A DNA stretch of 5,584 nt from contig BBBN01000117.1 in assembly GCA_001311585.1 (NCBI GenBank), positions 1 to 5,584 of the forward strand, written 5' to 3'. A program made the translations under genes and the position numbers. Below the pieces are notes generated by a model that did not search any database, had not been told where the DNA came from, and saw only the letters and a list, made by a program, of their open reading frames with translations. Source of the stretch: Thermus sp. JCM 17653. GTDB taxonomy: Bacteria > Deinococcota > Deinococci > Deinococcales > Thermaceae. Shown piece by piece: positions 1-5,316 of the stretch. Every line of letters begins with the position of its first letter. The stretch's first letter is position 1.

Positions 1-301
1 CCAGGTGCTGGGCCAGCTCCTGGAGCACCTCGGGGGTGGGCTCCTTGGGCAGGGGCTCCAGGAGCACCTCCGTCACCGCCTCGGCGAAGTAGCCCCGCTC
101 CTGGCCGAAGAGGGCCTCCTCGCCGAAGAACCCCCCGGGGCGGACCAGGCGCAGGGTGAGGGCGTTGCCCTCCTCGTCCACCGCCTCGAGGCGCACCAAC
201 CCCTCCAGCACCCGGAAGGCCCGCTCCCTGGGCCCCGGTACCCCGGGGTAGAGGATGACCTCTCCGGGCTTGAAGCTTACGGTTTCGCGGGCCTGGGTCA
301 T
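1..301 (-). CDS. sdrP: Crp/FNR-family transcription regulator, SdrP-like (N-terminal part, runs off left edge)
   Basis: Only the first 100 residues are present; the C-terminal winged-helix DNA-binding domain lies beyond the window. The visible part is a cyclic-nucleotide-binding-like beta-roll: SFKPGEVILYPG near residues 9-20, FRVLEGLVRLEAVDEEGN near 29-46, and the GGFFGEEALFG cassette near 56-66. The cassette is followed by ERGYFAEA, where E. coli CRP has ERSA, so the serine that contacts cAMP phosphate is replaced by glycine. From memory the sequence is close to T. thermophilus SdrP, a stationary-phase and stress-responsive activator reported to work without an added effector; that identification is recall, not a search. 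The ATG at 301 is chosen because AAGGAGG (307-313) lies 5 nt upstream. A probable promoter and a dyad lie just upstream, so it may be transcribed separately from the gyrA operon ending 76 bp away. A different Crp-family paralogue remains possible. Confidence 0.8.
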   Translation of the reverse strand, partial: MTQARETVSFKPGEVILYPGVPGPRERAFRVLEGLVRLEAVDEEGNALTLRLVRPGGFFGEEALFGQERGYFAEAVTEVLLEPLPKEPTPEVLQELAQHL

Positions 302-306
302 GGTTC

Positions 307-313
307 CCTCCTT
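307..313 (-). promoter_or_regulatory. Ribosome binding site of sdrP
   Basis: AAGGAGG on the minus strand, 5 nt before the ATG at 301. It is a near-perfect anti-16S match and fixes the start of the regulator gene. Confidence 0.75.
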
Positions 314-319
314 GCCCCC

Positions 320-349
320 AGGCTACCACGCCCCCCGGGATTTTGTAAA
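320..349 (-). promoter_or_regulatory. Candidate sigma-A promoter of sdrP
   Basis: On the minus strand, TTTACA (344-349) matches the -35 consensus at five of six positions, and TAGCCT (320-325) is a weak -10, separated by 18 bp. Transcription would start near 313, giving a leader of only about a dozen nucleotides that includes the ribosome binding site. Very short leaders are known in Thermus. The -10 is poor, so this is a moderate-confidence inference. Confidence 0.4.
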
Positions 350-368
350 CCTTCGGGTTGCAAAAATC
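339..368. repeat. Imperfect inverted repeat over the sdrP -35 region
   Basis: On the plus strand the left arm GATTTTGTAAACC (339-351) and right arm GGTTGCAAAAATC (356-368) are complementary at 10 of 13 positions: six outer pairs and four inner pairs around a 3x3 mismatch, with a 4-nt centre. The AT-rich arms stand out in very GC-rich surroundings, and the left arm overlaps the predicted -35. It could be an operator for a dimeric regulator. No U-tract follows it in either direction, so it is not a classical terminator. Confidence 0.5.
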
Positions 369-377
369 GCCCCCCGG

Positions 378-608
378 CTATCCCTTCCCCAAGGGGCGCT
401 TCCTGGCCACGGGGAGGAGCCGCTCCACGGCGATCTCCGCCCTCCTCCCCTCCCTTTCCGCCTGGGCCAGCTCCATTCTGGCCCAGAAAAGGGCCATCTC
501 CCATAGCGCTTTTAGGCGTTCTTCTAGAGGCACTTCTCGCCACTCTTCCCGGTCGTCCGGGGGGGTTTCCAGGGGGAAGCGGCGGGCCATGGGCCGGATG
601 GTTCTCAT
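378..608 (-). CDS. Small charged helical protein of unknown function, paired with a nucleotidyltransferase
   Basis: This 76-aa protein is not assigned to a named family. The start is well supported: its ATG (608-606) overlaps the TGA of the upstream nucleotidyltransferase as ATGA, and GGAGGAG (614-620) sits 5 nt upstream. The sequence has a basic, proline-containing N-terminus (about residues 1-20), then REEWREVPLEERLKALWEMA and a long Glu/Arg/Ala-rich stretch to about residue 68 that should be mostly helical, and a basic tail. It has no Cys or His, no signal peptide and no membrane segment. HEPN toxins, the usual partners of small MNT nucleotidyltransferases, carry an Arg-X4-6-His motif; this protein has no His and so is not a canonical HEPN. 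Translational coupling suggests it acts with the nucleotidyltransferase, perhaps as partner or antidote; that is inference only. Confidence 0.7.
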   Translation of the reverse strand: MRTIRPMARRFPLETPPDDREEWREVPLEERLKALWEMALFWARMELAQAEREGRRAEIAVERLLPVARKRPLGKG

Positions 609-1030
609 TCCAACTCCTCCAGGTCCCTGAGGTCCACGGGTCGGCCGAAGGCCCGCTTCAGGGCCTTGAAGTCCTCGGGGTGCACCACGTAGACCCTGAC
701 GCCCGCCACCTCCCGCTCCAGGGCCCGGGCGAAGGCCGCGTCAAAGGGGGGGGCGTCCAGGATCACCAGGTCAATGCGGTTGGGGGCGTAGCCCAGCTGG
801 ACCACGCCTGGGCTTGCCAGGTCTTCCACGGTGAGGCCCAGGTCGTCCCCGCCGAAGAAGGCGCGGATGGCGGCGAGGACCCTCTCCGCCTCCTGGGCGT
901 CCACCCAGAGGTCCAGGTCCTTGGTGAAGCGGGGCCTCCCCAGGAAGGCCAGGGCGTACCCGCCGATCACCAAAAACCGGGCCCCCGCCTCGTGGAGCGC
1001 CCGGAGGAAGTCCAGCATGTCCGGGGTCAT
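605..1030 (-). CDS. Small nucleotidyltransferase-fold protein (MNT/AbiEii-like, DUF6036-type)
   Basis: This 141-aa protein carries the signature of the DNA polymerase beta-like nucleotidyltransferase superfamily. GG at 23-24 (in VIGGYALAFLGRPRFTKDLDLWV, 21-43) precedes the metal-binding DxD pair at D38/D40, and a third acidic residue is likely D87 in NRIDLVI. The C-terminal HPEDFKALKRAFGRP followed by DLRDLEEL (117-140) resembles the Lys/Arg-plus-RPxDLxDLE end common in this group. Members transfer nucleotides to proteins, RNA or small molecules, and several belong to toxin-antitoxin or abortive-infection modules (MNT-HEPN, AbiEii, MenA); the substrate here is unknown. The ATG overlaps the cutA stop as ATGA, and GGGAG (1039-1043) lies 8 nt upstream. 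It is followed by the coupled 76-aa gene, in a row also containing gyrA and cutA. Family confidence is high; assignment to DUF6036 specifically and any toxin role are tentative. Confidence 0.82.
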   Translation of the reverse strand: MTPDMLDFLRALHEAGARFLVIGGYALAFLGRPRFTKDLDLWVDAQEAERVLAAIRAFFGGDDLGLTVEDLASPGVVQLGYAPNRIDLVILDAPPFDAAFARALEREVAGVRVYVVHPEDFKALKRAFGRPVDLRDLEELE

Positions 1031-1338
1031 CCCGTGTTCTCCCGAAGCCAGTCCAAATACTCCTGGTTCCCCTCGGCGATGGGCAGGGCCACGATCTCCG
1101 GCACGGTGTAGGGGTGGAGGGCCTTGACCCGTTCCTTAAGCCTGGGGAAGGCGTGGGTGGTGGTTTTGACCAGGAGGAGAAGCTCTTGGTCCTCCACCAC
1201 CTTACCCTGCCAGCGGTAGACGGAGGTGAGCCCGGGGACGATGTTCACGCAGGCCGCCAGGCGCTCCTCCACCAGGGTCTTGGCCAGGGTCCTCGCCGCC
1301 TCCTCGCTCGGCACGGTGATCAGCACCACCTCTTCCAT
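1027..1338 (-). CDS. cutA: Divalent-ion tolerance protein CutA (CutA1)
   Basis: This 103-aa protein is the normal length for bacterial CutA1, a small and very stable trimeric ferredoxin-like protein related in fold to PII signal proteins. It was first linked to copper tolerance, but its cellular role is still unsettled. Family landmarks are all present: [16 protein letters not shown] near the start, [20 protein letters not shown] (about 26-45), ELLLLVKTT (about 52-60) and [20 protein letters not shown] (75-94), followed by LDWL. The start codon directly follows the gyrA stop (TAG then ATG, no spacer). A GGAGGAGGAG run (1345-1354) inside the end of gyrA lies 6 nt upstream, and the stop overlaps the next gene by 4 bp. 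It is therefore most likely translated in coupling with gyrA. No frame problem is seen. Confidence 0.95.
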   Translation of the reverse strand: MEEVVLITVPSEEAARTLAKTLVEERLAACVNIVPGLTSVYRWQGKVVEDQELLLLVKTTTHAFPRLKERVKALHPYTVPEIVALPIAEGNQEYLDWLRENTG

Positions 1339-3757
1339 CTACTTCTCCTCCTCCACCACGAAGGCGCTGGCCACCTCGTCCTCCTCGGGGAGGTTCATCA
1401 CCTTCACCCCGGCGGTGGCCCGGGAGTACTGGCGGATCTCCGCCACGGGGGTGCGGATGGCGAGCCCCTTCTTGGAAAGGACCAGGAGGTCCTCCGTGCC
1501 CCGTACCTTGAGGAGGGCGGCAAGCTTCCCCACCTTGGCGGAGACGGCGTAGGTGATGACCCCCACCCCGCCCCGGCCCTGCAGGGGGTACTCGGCGAGG
1601 GGGGTGCGCTTGCCGTAGCCGCGGGTGCTCACGGAGAGGAGGTCCACCATCTCCCCGGGCTTCACCGTGACCAGGGAGACCACCCGGTCGCGGGGTTTTT
1701 TTGAATCGGATTCCGGTTACTCCCTGGCTGTCCCGCCCCGTGGCCCGCACCTCCTCCAGGGGGAAGCGGATGGCCTGCCCTTCCTCCGTGGCCAGGATGG
1801 CCTCGTCCTCGGGGTCGGAGAAGGCCACCCCCACCAGGCGGTCCCCTTCCTGGAGCCTTATGGCGATGAGGCCCGCCTGGCCCAGGTTCTGGTACTCCTT
1901 GAGGGCGGTGCGCTTGACGAGGCCCCGCTCGGTGGCGAAGACCAGGTACCTCTCTTGGTCCAGGCCCCGCACGGAGAGGAGGGCCGCCACCTCTTCTTCC
2001 TCGGAGAGGGGCAGGAGGCTTTTCACGTGCACCCCCCGGGCCTGGCGGCCCATCTCGGGAAGCTCGTAGACCTTCAGGCGGTAGACCCGGCCCCGATTGG
2101 TGAAGAGGAGGAGGTCGTCGTGGGCGTCGGCCACGAAGACCTGGGTGGCCTCGTCCTCCTCCTTGGTCTTGCCGGCGATGAGGCCCTTGCCCCCCCGGCC
2201 CTGGGCCCGGTAGCCCTCCAGGGGGAGGCGCTTGAGGAAGCCCTGGGCGGTGAGGGTGATGACCATGGGCTCGTCCTCGATCAGGTCCTCGGGGGTGAAG
2301 TTCTCCTCAAACTCGGTGATGTGGGTGCGACGCGCGTCCCCGTACTTCTCCTTGACCCGGAGGAGGTCGGCCTTGACCTCGGCGAGGAGGCGGGATTCGT
2401 CCTCGAGGATGGCCTTCAGGCGGGCGATCTCCTCCATCAGGCCGCGGTACTCCTCCAAGAGCTTTTCCCGCTCCAAGGCCACGAGGCGCTGGAGGCGCAT
2501 GTCCAGGATGGCCTGGGCCTGGGTCTCGGAGAGGGCGAAGCGCTCCATGAGGGCCAGCCGGGCCTTGGGGGCGTCCTCGGAGCCGCGGATCAGGGCGATG
2601 ACCTCGTCGATGTGGTCCAGGGCGATGAGGAGGCCCTCGAGGACGTGGGCCCTTTCCTCCGCCTTCCTGAGCTCAAAGAGGCTCCGGCGGCGCACCACCT
2701 CCTTGCGGTGGTCCAGGTAGTGGCGCATGAGGTCCAGGAGGGAGAGGACCTTGGGCTCCCCGTCCACGATGGCCAGGAGGTTCACCGTGAAGGAGGTCTG
2801 GAGGGCGGTGTGCTTGTAGAGCTGGTTCAGGACCACCTGGGGGTTGGCGCCCCGCTTGAGCTCCACGACCACCCTCAGGCCCTGCCGGTCGGACTCGTCC
2901 CGGAGGGCCACGATGTCCTCCAGCTTCTTGGCCTTGACCAGGGCGGCGATCTGGGCGATGAGGCTCGCCTTGTTCACCTGGTAGGGGATCTCCGTCACCA
3001 CCAGGACGGGCCGCTGGCCCTTCTCCTCCACCCGCACCTTGGCCCGCACCTTGAGGCTTCCCCGGCCCGTGGCGTAGGCCTCTTGGATGCCCTTCCGGGA
3101 GAGCTTCCCCCCGGTGGGGAAGTCGGGGCCGGGGAGGTAACGCATGACCTCCTCGAGGGTGATGGCGGGGTTCTCGATCATGGCCACCAGGGCGTCCACC
3201 ACCTCGGAGAGGTTGTGGGGCGGGAGGCTGGTGGCCATGCCCACGGCGATGCCGCTCGCCCCGTTTACCAGGAGGTTGGGTATGGCGGAGGGCAGGACCT
3301 CGGGCTCCTTCAAGGAGCCATCGTAGTTGGGGCGGAAGTCCACCGTCTCCTTGTCTATGTCCAGGAGCATCTCCGCTCCGAGGGAGGAAAGCCTCGCCTC
3401 GGTGTAGCGCTGGGCGGCGGGAGGGTCGCCGTCTATGGAGCCGAAGTTCCCCTGGCCGTCCACGAGGGGGTAGCGGAGGTTCCAGGGCTGGGCGAGGCGC
3501 ACCAGGGCCTCGTAAATGGCGGCGTCCCCGTGGGGGTGGTACTTGCCCATGACCTCGCCCACGATCTTGGCGCTTTTCACGTGCTTGCGCCCCGGCAGGA
3601 CCCCTTCCTGGTAGGCCCCGAAGAGGATGCGCCGCTGGACCGGCTTGAGCCCGTCCCGCACGTCGGGCAAGGCCCGGTCCACGATGACGGACATGGCGTA
3701 GTTGATGAAGCTCTGCTTGAGTTCCTCGGTGATCTCTACCGGCAGTACCTGGGCCAT
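1339..3757 (-). CDS. gyrA: DNA gyrase subunit A (one frameshift at 1696-1702 in this sequence)
   Basis: GyrA forms the A2B2 gyrase with GyrB and introduces negative supercoils, cutting DNA through an active-site tyrosine. Reading from [13 protein letters not shown], the winged-helix region carries HPHGD (74-78) and the catalytic AAQRYTE with Tyr118; the tower and coiled-coil follow to about residue 480. The C-terminal beta-pinwheel has a GyrA-box QGRGGKG at 519-525, which supports gyrase rather than topoisomerase IV. As written, the frame breaks after Lys687 at seven A residues on the coding strand (1696-1702); deleting one A joins KK to [11 protein letters not shown] and gives 806 codons including TAG, that is 805 aa, typical for Thermus. 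The later blades (second box-like QGRGGVG at about 726-732, end FVVEEEK) are intact. Without correction the frame runs on to 1202, giving an 851-aa protein with a foreign tail. The ATG at 3757 has AGGAG 4 nt upstream; cutA abuts the stop. Confidence 0.95.
1696..1702 (-). other. A7 run marking the gyrA frameshift
   Basis: The coding strand has TTC followed by seven A then CCCC. Reading AAA AAA ACC leaves the GyrA frame; six A (AAA AAA CCC) keeps it. Correct protein therefore requires a one-base sequencing error here, loss of one A during transcription, or a +1 ribosomal shift. It is not a canonical -1 slippery heptamer in the zero frame, since the tandem AAA codons are preceded by C. Confidence 0.85.
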
Positions 3758-3759
3758 AG

Positions 3760-3773
3760 CGCTCCTAAGAGCG
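3760..3773 (-). promoter_or_regulatory. Small hairpin overlapping the gyrA ribosome binding site
   Basis: On the coding strand, CGCTC and GAGCG (5 bp, perfect) flank a TTAG loop. The gyrA Shine-Dalgarno AGGAG (3762-3766) lies partly in the loop and partly in the 3' arm, 4 nt before the ATG. At thermophilic growth temperature a 5-bp stem would be weak, so a regulatory role is speculative. Confidence 0.4.
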
Positions 3774-3790
3774 TTTAGACGCCGACTTTC

Positions 3791-3799
3791 ATTATAGCA
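3791..3799 (-). promoter_or_regulatory. Extended -10 promoter of gyrA
   Basis: The minus strand reads TGCTATAAT: a perfect TATAAT -10 (3791-3796) with the TGn extension directly upstream. Transcription should start near 3784, leaving a leader of about 27 nt before the ATG at 3757. At the usual 17-bp spacing the -35 position reads GGCGGG, so there is no recognisable -35, which fits an extended -10 promoter. It probably drives gyrA, cutA and the two following genes. Confidence 0.7.
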
Positions 3800-3800
3800 C

Positions 3801-3820
3801 GGGGCTTTCTTTCCCGCCCC
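3801..3820. repeat. GC-rich inverted repeat in the gyrA promoter
   Basis: GGGGC (3801-3805) and GCCCC (3816-3820) on the plus strand are perfect complements separated by 10 nt. The repeat covers the spacer and -35 position of the gyrA promoter. No T-run follows it in the direction of aroQ transcription, so I do not call it a terminator; in GC-rich DNA a 5-bp match may also be chance. Confidence 0.3.
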
Positions 3821-3835
3821 TGGGGTAATAACGGG

Positions 3836-3852
3836 AGAATCTTCAAGATTCT
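3836..3852. repeat. 17-bp perfect palindrome upstream of gyrA
   Basis: AGAATCTT, a central C, then AAGATTCT: 8-bp perfect arms about a single base. It is AT-rich in a GC-rich setting and lies between the aroQ stop and the gyrA promoter, about 37 bp upstream of the -10 element. The size and symmetry suit a binding site for a dimeric regulator. Its protein partner cannot be named from sequence alone. Confidence 0.55.
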
Positions 3853-3882
3853 GCCTCGAGGCCCAAAGGCGCCGCCAACGCC

Positions 3883-4323
3883 TTAGCCCCCTACCTCCAA
3901 GGTTTCCGCCAGGTACACCAGGGCCAGCTTGTAGGAGAGGGGCCCGAAGCCGGAGACGATTCCCTGGCAGGCCGGGGCGGTGACGGAGTGGCGGCGGAAG
4001 GGCTCCCGGGCGTGGAGGTTGGTGAGGTGGACCTCCACCACGGGGAGGGGCTGGGCGCGGATGGCGTCCAGGAGGGCGTAGGAATAGTGGGTGAGGGCCC
4101 CAGGGTTTAAAACCACGGCCCAAAACCCCTCCTTGTGGGCCTGCTGCACCCACTCTATGAGTTGGCCTTCGTAGTTCGTCTGGCGGAAGACCACCCCAAG
4201 GCCGAGCTCCGCTCCCCAGGCCTCGCAGAGGGCCTCTAGCTCCTCCAAGGTGGTGCGGCCGTAAACCTCGGGTTCCCGCTCGCCCAGGAGGTTCAGGTTG
4301 GGTCCGTTCAGGATGAGGACCAT
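3883..4323 (-). CDS. aroQ: 3-dehydroquinate dehydratase, type II
   Basis: This 146-aa protein catalyses dehydration of 3-dehydroquinate to 3-dehydroshikimate, the third step of the shikimate pathway to aromatic amino acids; type II enzymes are cytoplasmic dodecamers. Family motifs follow in order: [20 protein letters not shown] (3-22) with lid Arg16 and catalytic Tyr21, [12 protein letters not shown] (47-58), [17 protein letters not shown] (71-87) with Asn73 and His79, and [18 protein letters not shown] (96-113) with His99 and Arg110. All expected active-site residues are present. I start at the ATG at 4323 because AAAGGAG (4329-4335) lies 5 nt upstream and the protein then begins MVLILNGPN as in relatives. 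An in-frame ATG at 4341 would add MGKGAP but would place that ribosome site inside the coding region. It is divergent from the LysM-M23 gene, with 29 bp between starts. No functional link to gyrA is implied by its position 125 bp upstream. Confidence 0.95.
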   Translation of the reverse strand: MVLILNGPNLNLLGEREPEVYGRTTLEELEALCEAWGAELGLGVVFRQTNYEGQLIEWVQQAHKEGFWAVVLNPGALTHYSYALLDAIRAQPLPVVEVHLTNLHAREPFRRHSVTAPACQGIVSGFGPLSYKLALVYLAETLEVGG

Positions 4324-4328
4324 AGGGG

Positions 4329-4335
4329 CTCCTTT
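4329..4335 (-). promoter_or_regulatory. Ribosome binding site of aroQ, deciding the start
   Basis: AAAGGAG on the minus strand is 5 nt before the ATG at 4323. It favours this start over the in-frame ATG at 4341. Confidence 0.65.
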
Positions 4336-4352
4336 CCCCATAGGATAAGCCC

Positions 4353-5316
4353 ATGGGCCGCCTCTGGGCTCTGCTTCTCCTCCTGGCCTCCGCCTGGGCC
4401 CAGGTCCACGTGGTGGCTCCCGGGGAGACCCTCTTCGCCATCGCCCGGCGCTACGGCACCACGGTGGAAGCCCTCGCCCGGCTCAACGGCCTGGAGGACC
4501 CGAACCGCATCCGGGTGGGACAGCGGCTACGGATCCGCTCCCTCCTAGAGAGGGCTCTTCCCCAAGGGCGAATCCTCCTCTCGCCCCCGGTGCAGGGCCA
4601 GGCCTTTGCCCTCCGGGTGGAGGGGTACCGGGAGGGGGAGGTGGAGTTTCTGGGGGTGCGGGTTCCCCTTTTCCCGGGGAAAGGGGGCCTCCTCGGCCTG
4701 GTACCGGTGAACGCCTTGGCGGAAGCCAAGGAGGCCCCTTTGCGTCTCCTTTTGCCAGGGCAGGAGGCGGTTTGGCCCTTGCCGGTTGCCCCCGGAGGGT
4801 ACGGCCAGGAGGCCCTGGACCTGTCCCCTAACCTGGAATCGCTCCTGCGCGATCCCGCCCTCGAGGCCGAGCGGGAGAAGGTGGTGGCCGCCTGCCCCAG
4901 GGAGGGCCCTGGGCCCTGGGGCCTGGTCTTCAGGCCCCCCCTCTCGGGGCGGATCACCAGCCCTTCGGCGTGAGGAGCGGTACGGCGCCCTCTTCACCTC
5001 TTACCACGAAGGCTTGGACTACGCCGCCTCCCCGGGCACCCCCGTGAAGGCGGTGGCGGGAGGGGTGGTGGTCCTCTCGGAAAGGCTCAAGGTGCGGGGA
5101 GAGGCGGTGGTGGTGGCCCACGGAGCGGGGCTTTGCACGGGGTACTGGCACCTGAAGGAGCGGAGGGTGCGCCCGGGGGAGCGGGTGAAGGCGGGGCAGG
5201 TGGTGGGGCTTCTGGGCAGCACGGGGCTTTCCACGGGGCACCTGCACCTGGAGGTGCGCCTCTTCGGGGTGCCGGTGGACCCCAGGCCCTTTTTCTCCGG
5301 CCTACCCTTCCCCTAG
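4353..5316 (+). CDS. Secreted LysM-M23 (LytM-type) peptidoglycan hydrolase, frame-disrupted at about 4962-4977
   Basis: The product has a signal peptide ([16 protein letters not shown], then Q), one LysM peptidoglycan-binding domain (about residues 17-61: [17 protein letters not shown], then [11 protein letters not shown]), a linker, and an M23 zinc peptidase domain. The first frame ends at a TGA (4971-4973) after GRITSPSA. The frame one base later continues with [16 protein letters not shown] and runs to TAG at 5316. M23 domains usually begin with something like ITSPFGxR, so the break is exactly at that motif; inserting one C near 4962 and one G near 4975 would give ITSPFGVRERYG. Zinc and catalytic residues downstream are intact: HEGLD (His 5005, Asp 5017), YWHL (His 5149) and GHLHLEV (5236-5256). 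Such enzymes trim peptide cross-links during growth or division. AGGA (4342-4345) lies 7 nt before the ATG. It may be a real mutation giving a LysM-only 206-aa product, but intact downstream coding favours sequence error or a very recent break. Confidence 0.8.
4959..4980 (+). other. Frame break in the LysM-M23 gene
   Basis: Upstream codons read ATC ACC AGC CCT TCG GCG TGA; peptidase-domain codons resume in the next frame as GAG GAG CGG TAC. A net +2 (or -1) base change here is required to join them. The short C and G runs in this stretch are plausible places for lost bases. Confidence 0.75.

Noticed and set aside
5..1111. A 368-codon open frame on the plus strand at the left
   Set aside because: It crosses four minus-strand genes and an intergenic region; long open frames are expected on the opposite strand in DNA this GC-rich.
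1703..1713. GAATC-G-GATTC dyad next to the gyrA A7 run, similar in its ends to the palindrome at 3836-3852
   Set aside because: Five-base arms inside coding sequence and a shared GAATC/GATTC are easily chance; no spacing or strand logic links the two sites.
1625..3778. A 717-codon open frame on the plus strand opposite gyrA
   Set aside because: It is antisense to a clear GyrA and its composition (rich in Gly, Leu, Val, His, Glu) is typical of the complement of GC-rich coding DNA; no domain is recognisable.
4324..4347. TATCCT on the minus strand (4342-4347) as an aroQ -10 element
   Set aside because: No supporting -35 is seen at 16-18 bp, and the site coincides with the Shine-Dalgarno region of the opposite gene; too weak to annotate.
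3758..4441. Upstream in-frame extension of GyrA by over 200 codons
   Set aside because: It overlaps aroQ in another frame, has the low-complexity Arg/Pro/Gly look of non-coding frames, and GyrA homologues begin at the ATG with AGGAG at 3757.
4450..4997. Two minus-strand open frames opposite the LysM region
   Set aside because: They are antisense to a convincing signal peptide plus LysM gene and show no recognisable domain.
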